This document shows positions 32,219 through 40,378 of a stretch of DNA of 61,595 nt, piece by piece. Source of the DNA: UBA9732 sp963606545 (GTDB lineage Bacteria > Spirochaetota > Spirochaetia > Sphaerochaetales > Sphaerochaetaceae). A program made the position numbers and the translations under genes. The stretch covers positions 1 to 61,595 of the forward strand of contig CAVCYP010000004.1 in assembly GCA_963606545.1 (NCBI GenBank), in the 5' to 3' direction. Every line of letters begins with the position of its first letter. Positions within the stretch are counted from its first letter, which is position 1. The notes beneath the pieces are model-generated. The model was not told the DNA's origin, did no database searches, and saw nothing but the letters and a program-made list of their open reading frames with translations.

Positions 32219-34252
32219 ATGAATGAAGAAACAATGAATCCAGAGAATATTATGCCTGCTCAGCATGATGACGTTGCGGAAATGACTCATGCTTCAGAAA
32301 ATTACACAGGAGAAAACATTCAAGTTTTAAAAGGACTTGAAGCGGTCCGTGTAAGACCAGGTATGTATATAGGTTCAACAGGCCCAGAAGGACTTCATCA
32401 CCTAGTGTATGAGGTAGTTGACAATTCAATAGATGAGGCAGTTGCAGGTTTTTGTAACAGTATTAGAGTTACAATAGACAAAGGAAATTACGTAACCGTA
32501 GAAGATAACGGAAGAGGTATTCCAGTAGACATTCACCCAACAGAAGGCATAAGCACACTTGAAGTTGCTTTGTGTCACCTTCATGCTGGCGGAAAGTTTA
32601 ACGGAGGAGCTTATAAGGTATCTGGTGGTCTTCATGGTGTTGGTGTTAGCGTTGTAAATGCTCTTTCTGATCACCTTGAAGCGGTTGTACACAGAAATCC
32701 GGATAAATACATGCAAGAGTACCACTTTGGCGTTCCTGTAGAGCCAGTCAAAAAAATTGGCCCCACAGACAGAACTGGTACAGTAGTCAAATTCCACCCA
32801 GATACCACAATAATGGAGTCCGATAATTTTAATTTTTCTATTCTTTGTGAAAGATTCCGCGAACTTGCGTTCCTTAATAAGGGCGTAACTATTACGGCTA
32901 TTGATAACAGAGAAGAAAATCCAGAAGAGAAGGTTTTCCACTTTGATGGTGGTATTAAGGACTTTGTAAGTTTCATTAATACTAACAAGAAAGTAATTCC
33001 TGAAGGTTCTACTCCAATTTACTTTGCCGGTGAGAAATCCAATGAAAACGGCTCAGCAATCATAGAGTTTGCACTCCAGTACAATGACAGATTTGATGAA
33101 AATCTCCACTCTTTTGCAAACAACATCAACACGAGAGAAGGTGGAAAACATCTCATTGGCTTTACAACTGGTCTTGTAGCTGCAATTAGAAACCAGCTTG
33201 GACTTCACATGAAGGACATAATTGGCAAAAACAAGAAAGAAGAAGCTTTCTTTGAGTCCGATGACTTTAAAGAAGGTTTTAATTCTGATGTTCGTGAAGG
33301 TCTCAGTGCTGTTGTTTCCGTTAAGATTACAAACCCTCAATTTGAAGGCCAAACCAAGATGAAACTTGGAAACTCCTACGTGCAAGGGCTTGTATATAGC
33401 TTTGTGTATCAAAAGCTTAACGACTACTTTGATGAGAATCCAAGTGAAGTCCTCCCAATACTTACCAAGACTATCGCTTCTTCTAAAGCAAGAATTGCTG
33501 CCAAGAAAGCCCGCGAAAACGCCCGCAAAAAGAGCTCAACTAGTTTGCCTGGTAAATTAGCCGATTGTTCAGAAAAAGACCCGTCACAGTGCGAAATTTT
33601 CATTGTAGAGGGAGATTCTGCAGGTGGTAGCGCCAAAAGTGGACGCGACAGAAGGACTCAAGCAATCCTTCCTCTTTGGGGAAAAATGCTGAATGTTGAG
33701 AAAACAAGAGAAGATAAAGTTGAAGGAAATGAAAAACTTCAACCGGTAATTGACTCAATTGGTGCAGGTCTTGGAGCTTCTTTTGATCCTTCAAAGGCTC
33801 GCTATCACAAAGTTATTATCATGGCTGATGCTGATGTTGATGGTTCTCATATTAGAACACTTCTTCTCACCTTCTTCTTTAGATACATGAGACCTCTAAT
33901 TGAGGCTGGCTATGTTTATTTTGCTATGCCACCTCTTTATAAGGTTTCCATTAAGGGAAAGGATTATTACGCCTTTGATGATAATGAAAAGGCAGAGATT
34001 CTTGCTAACAATGGAGAAACAGAAAGTGACTCTAAGAATGTAAAAGTTCAGCGTTACAAAGGTCTTGGTGAAATGAACCCTGAACAGCTTTGGGAAACCA
34101 CAATGAACCCAGAGACAAGATTTATTTCTCAGGTGCATTTAAATGATGCAATAGAAGCGGACCAGGTCTTCTCTATGCTTATGGGAGAGGAAGTTGAACC
34201 TCGTCGTGACTTCATTGAGAAGAATGCCACCTATGCACAAATAGATGCCTAA
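32219..34252 (+). CDS. gyrB: DNA gyrase subunit B
   Basis: A 677-residue ATPase subunit. The GHKL part has the VLKGLEAVRVRPGMYIGSTG region after a 40-residue N-terminal extension, EVVDNSIDEA and GGLHGVG. The Toprim part has IFIVEGDSAGGSAKSGRDR and IMADADVDGSHIRTLLL, with the metal-binding acids. A C-terminal RYKGLGEMNPEQLWETTM closes the protein. It is transcribed away from dnaA and followed 14 bases later by gyrA. Confidence 0.97.
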   Translation: MNEETMNPENIMPAQHDDVAEMTHASENYTGENIQVLKGLEAVRVRPGMYIGSTGPEGLHHLVYEVVDNSIDEAVAGFCNSIRVTIDKGNYVTVEDNGRGIPVDIHPTEGISTLEVALCHLHAGGKFNGGAYKVSGGLHGVGVSVVNALSDHLEAVVHRNPDKYMQEYHFGVPVEPVKKIGPTDRTGTVVKFHPDTTIMESDNFNFSILCERFRELAFLNKGVTITAIDNREENPEEKVFHFDGGIKDFVSFINTNKKVIPEGSTPIYFAGEKSNENGSAIIEFALQYNDRFDENLHSFANNINTREGGKHLIGFTTGLVAAIRNQLGLHMKDIIGKNKKEEAFFESDDFKEGFNSDVREGLSAVVSVKITNPQFEGQTKMKLGNSYVQGLVYSFVYQKLNDYFDENPSEVLPILTKTIASSKARIAAKKARENARKKSSTSLPGKLADCSEKDPSQCEIFIVEGDSAGGSAKSGRDRRTQAILPLWGKMLNVEKTREDKVEGNEKLQPVIDSIGAGLGASFDPSKARYHKVIIMADADVDGSHIRTLLLTFFFRYMRPLIEAGYVYFAMPPLYKVSIKGKDYYAFDDNEKAEILANNGETESDSKNVKVQRYKGLGEMNPEQLWETTMNPETRFISQVHLNDAIEADQVFSMLMGEEVEPRRDFIEKNATYAQIDA

Positions 34253-34266
34253 TATTGGAGTAATGT

Positions 34267-36765
34267 ATGGAAAATAACGATAATAGAGTGTTTGTAAGGG
34301 ATCTTTCGGAAGAAATGAAGAAAGCTTACCTTGACTATGCAATGTCTGTCATAGTCAGTAGAGCCCTCCCTGACGCAAGGGATGGACTTAAGCCTGTTCA
34401 CAGAAGAATTCTTTACGATATGTATGATTTGGGCATCAAATCTACAGGAAGTTTTAAGAAGTGTGCCAGAACAGTTGGTGACGTACTTGGTAAATTTCAC
34501 CCACATGGAGACGCTTCTGTATATGATGCTCTCGTAAGATTGGCACAGGATTTCTCTCTAAGATATCCAGTCATTAAACCACAAGGAAACTTTGGTTCTA
34601 TTGATGGGGACCCACCAGCAGCATACAGATACACAGAAGCCAAGATGAGCAAGATGGGTGAACTCATGCTTGCTGATATAGACAAAGATACGGTTAACTT
34701 TGTTCCTAACTTTGATGAATCTCTCAAAGAACCAGAAGTGCTTCCTGCCGGTTTCCCGTTCCTTTTGGCTAACGGAACTAGCGGTATTGCAGTTGGTATG
34801 GCAACCAACATGCCACCACACAACCTGAGAGAAATTTGTGATGCACTTTGCGCAATGATTGAAAACCCTGAGATTTCAATTCTTGAGCTCATGAATTACA
34901 TTAAGGGACCGGACTTCCCTACTTCTGGCATAATTTGTGGGGTTAAAGGCATCAGAGATGCGTTTGTAACAGGGCGTGGTAAAATTGTCATGAGAGGAAG
35001 GTATCATATTGAAGAGCATAAGACTCATGATGCCATTGTTTTCACTGAAATTCCTTACCAGGTCAACAAAGCTGAACTTGTAAAGCATATTGACGCTCTA
35101 AGAAAAGATGATGTCTTAAAAGATATTTCTGAAATTAGAGATGAATCGGGCCGCGATGGCATAAGAATTGTAATTGAGCTAAAAAAAGACGCTGTTCCTG
35201 AGATTGTAGTCAATCATTTATTCTGGAATACTCAGCTTGAGACAAACTTTAATGTTAACAATTTAGCTCTGGTTAATGGCCGTCCAAAGTGTTTAAACCT
35301 CAAAGATATGCTTCAGTGCTATCTTGATCATAGAAAGGACGTAATTAGAAGAAGAACTCAGTTTGAGCTTAATAAGGCGCTTGAGAGAGAACACATTCTT
35401 CTTGGTCTTAAGAAAGGTCTTGAAAACATTGATGAAGTAATTGAAATCATTAAGAAAGCTCCAGATAACAATGAGGCTTCTTTGGCATTACAAGCAAGAT
35501 TCTCACTTTCAGATAAACAAGCAAATGCAATTATTCAAATGCGTCTTGGAAGGCTCAGCCATCTTGAAACTCAAGAGATTATTGATGAACTTAATGATCT
35601 TGAAGTTAAGATTGCTTTCTACAGAGAATTACTTTCAGATGAAGTAAAGTTCATGGCTGAAGTTGAAAAAGAGATTCATGAACTTTCAGCAGAATATGGA
35701 GATGCTAGAAAGACTGAAATTGATATCAGAGAAATTGGCGGTCTTGTGGATAAAGACTTCATTAAGAAGGAAGACGTTGTTGTAGTCATTACAAATAAAG
35801 GCTTTGTTAAGAGAGTTTCTGCAGACGAGTATAAATCTCAGGCTCGTGGAGGAAAGGGCGTCAAAGGAGCTTCTTTAAGAGATGAAGACTTTGTTGAGCA
35901 TATGTTCTCCGCTTTCTCTCACGACCATATTTTGTTTATGACAAACCTTGGTAAGGCTTTCTGTCTTGAGGTCTGGGAACTTCCAGAAGGACAAAAAGTT
36001 GGTAAGGGCGTAAGTCTTAAGGCTATTTTACCAAAGATGGAAGCAGGTGAGAGTGTTTCTGCCATAATTGATTTTAAAGATTTTGCTGAAGACGAATTTA
36101 TTCTTATGGCAACAAGTCAAGGTGTAGTTAAACAGGTGGCTCTCAATGACTTTATTAATGCTAGAAAGAATGGAATTAAGGCAATTATTCTTGATGAAGG
36201 AGATTCTTTAATTAAATGTGAGTTTGTCCATCCAGGTGATGAGGCAATGATTGTAACCAAGAAAGGCAAAGGCTTGAGATTCAGTGTAGATGATGTAAGA
36301 GTCATGGGAAGAACAGCTCATGGTGTTAGAGGCATTAAGCTTGCTGAGGATGATGAAGTCATTGGACTTGTAAAGGTTGAGCAAGATAAGAATATTGTTC
36401 TTGTTACAGAACAAGGAAAGGGCAAACAAGTGGACTTTGATTTGTTTAAAGCTCATGGAAGAGGAACAATGGGTCAGCTTATTTATAAGCTTCCTGAAAA
36501 CACTTATCTTGTTTCTGCACTTGGAGTTAATAATGAAAACGACCTTGTTTGTATTACTAAAAAAGGTCAAACAATCAGAACTCATGTTAATGGAATTTCA
36601 ACACAGGGAAGAGCTGCAGGTGGTGTAAATATTGTCAAGATGAAGACAGAAGATGACTACATAGTAGCAATGACCGTAACAGATTATCAGGAAGAGGAAA
36701 CAGAGGATATTTCCGAACTCGGAACAAATGATTCTGTAACTCCAGATACTCCAAAAGAAGAGTAA
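34267..36765 (+). CDS. gyrA: DNA gyrase subunit A
   Basis: An 832-residue cleavage subunit. The quinolone region HPHGDASVYD has the same numbering as E. coli but with Ala83, Ser84 and Asp87, i.e. Ala instead of the usual Ser83. The catalytic Tyr lies in PAAYRYTEAKM. The C-terminal beta-pinwheel includes the GyrA-box-like QARGGKG, supporting gyrase rather than topoisomerase IV. The acidic tail (EEETEDISELG) is short. GGAG precedes the ATG. Confidence 0.97.
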   Translation: MENNDNRVFVRDLSEEMKKAYLDYAMSVIVSRALPDARDGLKPVHRRILYDMYDLGIKSTGSFKKCARTVGDVLGKFHPHGDASVYDALVRLAQDFSLRYPVIKPQGNFGSIDGDPPAAYRYTEAKMSKMGELMLADIDKDTVNFVPNFDESLKEPEVLPAGFPFLLANGTSGIAVGMATNMPPHNLREICDALCAMIENPEISILELMNYIKGPDFPTSGIICGVKGIRDAFVTGRGKIVMRGRYHIEEHKTHDAIVFTEIPYQVNKAELVKHIDALRKDDVLKDISEIRDESGRDGIRIVIELKKDAVPEIVVNHLFWNTQLETNFNVNNLALVNGRPKCLNLKDMLQCYLDHRKDVIRRRTQFELNKALEREHILLGLKKGLENIDEVIEIIKKAPDNNEASLALQARFSLSDKQANAIIQMRLGRLSHLETQEIIDELNDLEVKIAFYRELLSDEVKFMAEVEKEIHELSAEYGDARKTEIDIREIGGLVDKDFIKKEDVVVVITNKGFVKRVSADEYKSQARGGKGVKGASLRDEDFVEHMFSAFSHDHILFMTNLGKAFCLEVWELPEGQKVGKGVSLKAILPKMEAGESVSAIIDFKDFAEDEFILMATSQGVVKQVALNDFINARKNGIKAIILDEGDSLIKCEFVHPGDEAMIVTKKGKGLRFSVDDVRVMGRTAHGVRGIKLAEDDEVIGLVKVEQDKNIVLVTEQGKGKQVDFDLFKAHGRGTMGQLIYKLPENTYLVSALGVNNENDLVCITKKGQTIRTHVNGISTQGRAAGGVNIVKMKTEDDYIVAMTVTDYQEEETEDISELGTNDSVTPDTPKEE

Positions 36766-36792
36766 AAACTGGTAAAAATCCCCACATTATTC

Positions 36793-36812
36793 TGTTACTA
36801 TAAATAGTAACA
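36793..36812 (+). other. Hairpin between gyrA and its terminator
   Basis: TGTTACTA pairs perfectly with TAGTAACA around a TAAA loop. There is no T-run; it probably aids termination or mRNA 3'-end stability. Confidence 0.5.
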
Positions 36813-36819
36813 TAGGCAA

Positions 36820-36854
36820 AAAACTGCATTCTAGGTACCTGGAATGCAGTTTTT
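36820..36854 (+). terminator. gyrA intrinsic terminator
   Basis: AAAACTGCATTC pairs perfectly with GAATGCAGTTTT (12 bp), with an inner AGGT/ACCT palindrome and a T-run. The A-run on the other side would let it act in both directions. Confidence 0.88.
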
Positions 36855-36914
36855 CTATATATTCAGGAGGTTTCAAAAAAAGACCCAGTACTTTCAAAAA
36901 ATTGAAAAAAGGGA

Positions 36915-36930
36915 TGTTTCACGTGAAACC
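36915..36930. promoter_or_regulatory. parS site 1
   Basis: TGTTTCACGTGAAACC, one base off the 16-bp consensus TGTTTCACGTGAAACA bound by ParB. Confidence 0.9.
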
Positions 36931-37083
36931 ATAATGAATTTTCTGGCATAATTTTTTAGATAAAAATATGTGAATTAAAAATTTTATGTAGATCAAGCTC
37001 TATATATTTTTAAATTTGCAAGCCAACAAGTTTTTCTCGTAAATAAGAAAAGTAAAGAAATTTGATTATAAATTTTTATATTA

Positions 37084-37099
37084 GGTTTCACGTGAAACA
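37084..37099. promoter_or_regulatory. parS site 2
   Basis: GGTTTCACGTGAAACA, one base off consensus with an intact TTTCACGTGAAA core. Confidence 0.9.
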
Positions 37100-37154
37100 T
37101 TAAAACTAACAGGGAAAATTTTAATAAGATAAAAACTAAATTTAAGATAATAAA

Positions 37155-37181
37155 AAACCAGGTCCAAAAAGAACCTGGTTT
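37155..37181 (-). terminator. nfu terminator
   Basis: AAACCAGGT pairs with ACCTGGTTT (9 bp). On the minus strand it is followed by six T. parS site 3 lies between it and the nfu stop. Confidence 0.75.
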
Positions 37182-37187
37182 ATATTT

Positions 37188-37203
37188 GGTTTCACGTGAA
37201 ACA
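37188..37203. promoter_or_regulatory. parS site 3
   Basis: GGTTTCACGTGAAACA, same form as site 2, four bases from the nfu stop codon and thus in the nfu 3' untranslated region. Confidence 0.9.
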
Positions 37204-37207
37204 TTGA

Positions 37208-37447
37208 TTACTCTTCAAATGGAAGATTTTCAACTTCAAGATTTTCATCAACATTGTACTTGAGCATTCTTTCAACGCCGTTTTTTAAGGTCATCTGTGC
37301 CATCATGCAGCCAGCACAAGCGCCTTTTAGTTTTACAAAGACTTTGTGGTCTTCTAATCTGACAAATTCAATATCTCCACCATCATTTTGAAGAGATGGT
37401 CTGATATATTCAAGTGCTTCTTTAACTTTCTGTTCAAGATTGTCCAT
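37208..37447 (-). CDS. NifU C-terminal-domain (Nfu-type) Fe-S carrier
   Basis: A 79-residue protein made only of the Nfu domain: LEYIRPSLQNDGGDIEFV followed by CAGCMMAQMTLKNGVE with the CxxC pair that holds a transient Fe-S cluster between two subunits. Free-standing versions carry clusters to target enzymes, such as the Fe-S protein at 43318-46119. AAGGAG precedes the ATG. It is a single gene between the parS cluster and parA. Confidence 0.9.
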   Translation of the reverse strand: MDNLEQKVKEALEYIRPSLQNDGGDIEFVRLEDHKVFVKLKGACAGCMMAQMTLKNGVERMLKYNVDENLEVENLPFEE

Positions 37448-37527
37448 ATCTGTATCTCCTTGGCTAATATTTTGTAATATTGAGCATAATAAGTCAATAA
37501 ATTGGTGACTTTAAATGATTTATGCTT

Positions 37528-37533
37528 TATTAT
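37528..37533 (+). promoter_or_regulatory. Candidate -10 of parA, leaderless geometry
   Basis: TATTAT ends six bases before the ATG at 37540. No convincing -35 was found at 16-18 bp. AAGG in the gap is too close to the codon for efficient ribosome binding. Confidence 0.35.
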
Positions 37534-37539
37534 AAGGCT

Positions 37540-38298
37540 ATGCTAGCACATAAAATAATCTTTCTTAATCAAAAAGGTGGTGTAGGTAAGACTACAACTG
37601 CTGTTAATGTTGGATCTGCATTAGCAAAAGAGGGTTATAAAGTTCTTCTCGTGGATTTGGATTCTCAAGGAAATTTATCAAGTTCTGTTTCTGCTGATAC
37701 TTCTAAGCCTGGTGTATATGAAATTCTGGCTGAAGAAGCTGATTTTTCAGCAATTCAAAGCACTCCAGTTAATAATTTGTACTGTTTAAGTGGTGGAATT
37801 AATATGGCAGGCCTTGCAATTGAGCTTGTTGATGAGCGTAGAAGAGAATTTTTCCTTAAAGAAGCCTTAGAGCCAATAGAAAATCAATATGACTTTATTT
37901 TTGCTGATTGTCCACCAGCACTAGATTTAGTGACAATGAATGCACTTTGCTGGGCAGATAGTGTAATTATTCCAATGCAATGTGAATATTTTGCAATGGA
38001 AGGTTTGAATCTTCTTTTAAGAACAATTTCGTCTGTAAATAAGCATTTAAATCCAGATTTAAAGGTTTTAGGTATTGTTTTTACTATGTATACACGTAGA
38101 TCTAACCTAAATAATGAAGTTGTTGATGATATTTCTTCATATTTTAAAGATCTAGTATTTGAAACAAAAATTCCAAGAAATGTGAGGCTTAGTGAAGCTC
38201 CGTCACATGGATTGCCTGTAAATGCTTATGATAATAGCTGCTCTGGATCAAAAGCTTATAATTCTCTAGCAAAGGAGGTGTTATCTCGTGTCAATTAA
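37540..38298 (+). CDS. parA: Chromosome partitioning ATPase ParA/Soj
   Basis: A 252-residue Walker ATPase. The deviant Walker A NQKGGVGKTTTAVN is at the N-terminus, LLVDLDSQGN follows, and FIFADCPPALDLVTMNAL holds the Walker B. There is no N-terminal HTH, so it is the Soj type that binds DNA nonspecifically and is controlled by ParB. The ATG at 37540 was chosen over one at 37522 because the family starts just before KIIFLNQKGG. Overlaps parB by 11 bases. Confidence 0.95.
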   Translation: MLAHKIIFLNQKGGVGKTTTAVNVGSALAKEGYKVLLVDLDSQGNLSSSVSADTSKPGVYEILAEEADFSAIQSTPVNNLYCLSGGINMAGLAIELVDERRREFFLKEALEPIENQYDFIFADCPPALDLVTMNALCWADSVIIPMQCEYFAMEGLNLLLRTISSVNKHLNPDLKVLGIVFTMYTRRSNLNNEVVDDISSYFKDLVFETKIPRNVRLSEAPSHGLPVNAYDNSCSGSKAYNSLAKEVLSRVN

Positions 38299-39211
38299 AA
38301 AACATGGTTTAGGTAGAGGAATTTCATCTCTAATTGATGAATATTCATACGAAACAAAAAAACTTGAAGAAACTGGTGCAAAAGTTCAAGAAATAGAATT
38401 AGAAAAGATTAAACCTAATCCTAATCAGCCTAGAAAAAAATTTGATCCTAATGCACTTATTGAATTAAAAGATTCAATTATTGAGCAAGGCCTGATTCAA
38501 CCTATCTTGGTTGAGGAAATTGCTGATGAGCATTATATAATTATTGCTGGTGAAAGAAGATACCGTGCATCTAAGATGGCTGGACTTAAGACAATTCCTG
38601 CTATTGTGAGGTCTTTTACTGATTTACAGCGAATGGAAGTTTCTTTGATTGAAAATATTCAAAGAGAGGATTTAAATCCGGTTGAAGAGGCAAAAGCTTT
38701 CTCGTATCTCCTTACGCAGTCAGGAATTAGTCAAGATGAACTTGCTAAAAAAGTTGGAAAAGGACGCTCAACCATCACAAACAGTCTTAGGCTTTTAAAC
38801 CTTTCAGAGAAGATGCTTGAAGCTCTTGAAAATGGAGAGTTTTCTTCTGGTCATGCTAGGGCACTACTTAGTGTTGAAAATCCTGCGGATAGGGACATAC
38901 TCTTCTCAAAAATTATTAATGAGAGTCTTTCAGTAAGACAAGCAGAGGAATTTGCTTCTAATTTGAACAAAGGAATTAGAGCTATTGCCAATAAGCAAGA
39001 GACAAAAACCTCAATATCAAGTTCAAAATCTCCTGAAATTCTTCAACTTGAGGAGAAATTTCTCTCTGCTACAGGCTGCAGAGTTGAAATTAAGGGAAAA
39101 TATAAAAATGGTGTTATGAAGAAAGGAAAGATTGTAATTCCATTTACTTCTGAAGATGAACTTGAAAGAATTTATCAGATCATCGCTCCTGGTGATGATT
39201 TATACGATTGA
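38288..39211 (+). CDS. parB: Chromosome partitioning protein ParB/Spo0J
   Basis: A 307-residue parS-binding CTPase clamp. The N-terminal GLGRGISSLI is the ParA-stimulating peptide. The CTP-binding region has NPNQPRKKFD, GERRYRAS and ENIQREDLNPVEEA. An HTH lies in SQDELAKKVGKGRSTITN, and a C-terminal dimerisation part follows. GTG start with AGGAGG upstream. Its targets, the three parS palindromes, are 1.1-1.4 kb upstream. Confidence 0.95.
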   Translation: MSIKKHGLGRGISSLIDEYSYETKKLEETGAKVQEIELEKIKPNPNQPRKKFDPNALIELKDSIIEQGLIQPILVEEIADEHYIIIAGERRYRASKMAGLKTIPAIVRSFTDLQRMEVSLIENIQREDLNPVEEAKAFSYLLTQSGISQDELAKKVGKGRSTITNSLRLLNLSEKMLEALENGEFSSGHARALLSVENPADRDILFSKIINESLSVRQAEEFASNLNKGIRAIANKQETKTSISSSKSPEILQLEEKFLSATGCRVEIKGKYKNGVMKKGKIVIPFTSEDELERIYQIIAPGDDLYD

Positions 39212-39239
39212 ATAATTACTTATAGCACAAGGAGTTAAT

Positions 39240-40187
39240 ATGAGTTATAAAGATAAAGACGGCCTTTATGCCGTTATAAACACAGAAAAGGGAAATATTG
39301 TTGTTTCTCTTGAGTTTAAGAAAGTTCCTATGACGGTTGCTAACTTTGTTGGCCTTGTTGAAGGAGAACTTAATTTTGATAGTCCTGGTGAGAATTTTTA
39401 TGAGGGACTAATGTTTCACAGAGTAATTGATAACTTTATGATACAGGGCGGTTGTCCAAAGGGAGATGGCACTGGTGGCCCAGGATATTCTTTCCCAGAT
39501 GAATTTGATCCGTCTTTGAGACATGATGGCCCAGGTGTTATGAGCATGGCTAATGCTGGTCCTGGTACAAACGGAAGTCAGTTCTTCATTACTCATGTAA
39601 AAACCCCATGGTTGAACGATAAACACTCGGTTTTTGGAAAGGTTGTAGAAGGCCAAGATGTGGTTAATGCAATAGAACAGGGCGATAAAATTAACGACAT
39701 TGAAATTGAGCGTATTGGTGAGGAGGCTCAGAACTTTAAGGTTACCAAAGAAATCTTTGCACAGCTGGTTCAGGAGGCTTCTAGAAAGGCTATGGAAAGA
39801 AGAAGAAATGAGATTGAAAAGATTGAAAAAGAGATTGCTAACCGTTGGCCAAATGCAAAGAAAACGCCTAGTGGACTTCAGTATGTAGTTCTAAAAGAAG
39901 GCGATGGAAAAGCTCATCCAAAATATGGTCAGAAAGTAACAGTTCATTACACAGGAACTCTTCTAGATGGCAGAATGTTTGACTCTTCAGTTCACAGAGG
40001 TGAACCTGCAACTTTTGCCGTTGGACAGGTTATTGACGGTTGGAATGAAGCTCTTCAGACAATGAGTAAGGGAGAGAAGAGAACCTTGATTATTCCACCA
40101 GAGCTTGGTTATGGGGTTCATGGCTATCCTGGAATTATTCCTCCAAACTCTTATTTGATTTTTGATGTGGAGTTGTTAGATTTTTAA
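39240..40187 (+). CDS. Dual-family immunophilin: cyclophilin-FKBP fusion
   Basis: A 315-residue protein joining two unrelated peptidyl-prolyl isomerases. Residues about 1-165 form a cyclophilin: FHRVIDNFMIQGG with catalytic Arg and MANAGPGTNGSQFFIT. A charged helical linker (about 170-205, rich in Arg/Glu) leads to an FKBP domain (about 208-315) with VHYTGTLLDGRMFDSS, GQVIDGWNEAL and PPELGYG. This order is the CFBP class known from Treponema denticola and some Bacteroidetes. No signal peptide, so probably cytoplasmic. AAGGAG before the ATG. Follows parB by 28 bases and may share its operon. Confidence 0.93.
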   Translation: MSYKDKDGLYAVINTEKGNIVVSLEFKKVPMTVANFVGLVEGELNFDSPGENFYEGLMFHRVIDNFMIQGGCPKGDGTGGPGYSFPDEFDPSLRHDGPGVMSMANAGPGTNGSQFFITHVKTPWLNDKHSVFGKVVEGQDVVNAIEQGDKINDIEIERIGEEAQNFKVTKEIFAQLVQEASRKAMERRRNEIEKIEKEIANRWPNAKKTPSGLQYVVLKEGDGKAHPKYGQKVTVHYTGTLLDGRMFDSSVHRGEPATFAVGQVIDGWNEALQTMSKGEKRTLIIPPELGYGVHGYPGIIPPNSYLIFDVELLDF

Positions 40188-40244
40188 ACCAGTAAGCAAT
40201 CCTTACTAACTAGCTAAAAACCACAACAAATCACTTTTTTATAC

Positions 40245-40308
40245 AAACCTGCAAGAAATTAGCTGGATTTCCCTGTTTTGGAGTCGCTTTTTGATTGCGG
40301 GTTTTTAT
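40245..40308 (+). terminator. Probable terminator of the parAB-immunophilin unit
   Basis: AAACCTGCAA (40245-40254) pairs with TTGCGGGTTT (40295-40304, one G-T) around a loop of about 40 bases, followed by a T-run. The loop is long, so confidence is moderate. Confidence 0.5.
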
Positions 40309-40378
40309 TTTTGTTTATATCTTGAAAGTAGCCTGCGAAGAATGAGGATAATATTAATAATAAGTAAGGAGTCCTAAC

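Larger units (their letters stand above)
36766..37207. other. 442-bp gene-free interval with parS cluster and terminators
   Basis: This stretch holds an 8-bp hairpin (36793-36812), a strong terminator, three parS palindromes and the nfu terminator. Between the first two parS sites, about 150 bp (36931-37083) is extremely AT-rich, with no ORF and no DnaA box. It could ease DNA opening or bending near the segregation centre. Confidence 0.7.

Noticed and set aside
36931..37083. AT-rich stretch as the origin itself
   Set aside because: No DnaA boxes were found in it. The dnaA-dnaN spacer is the better candidate, though the stretch is not excluded.
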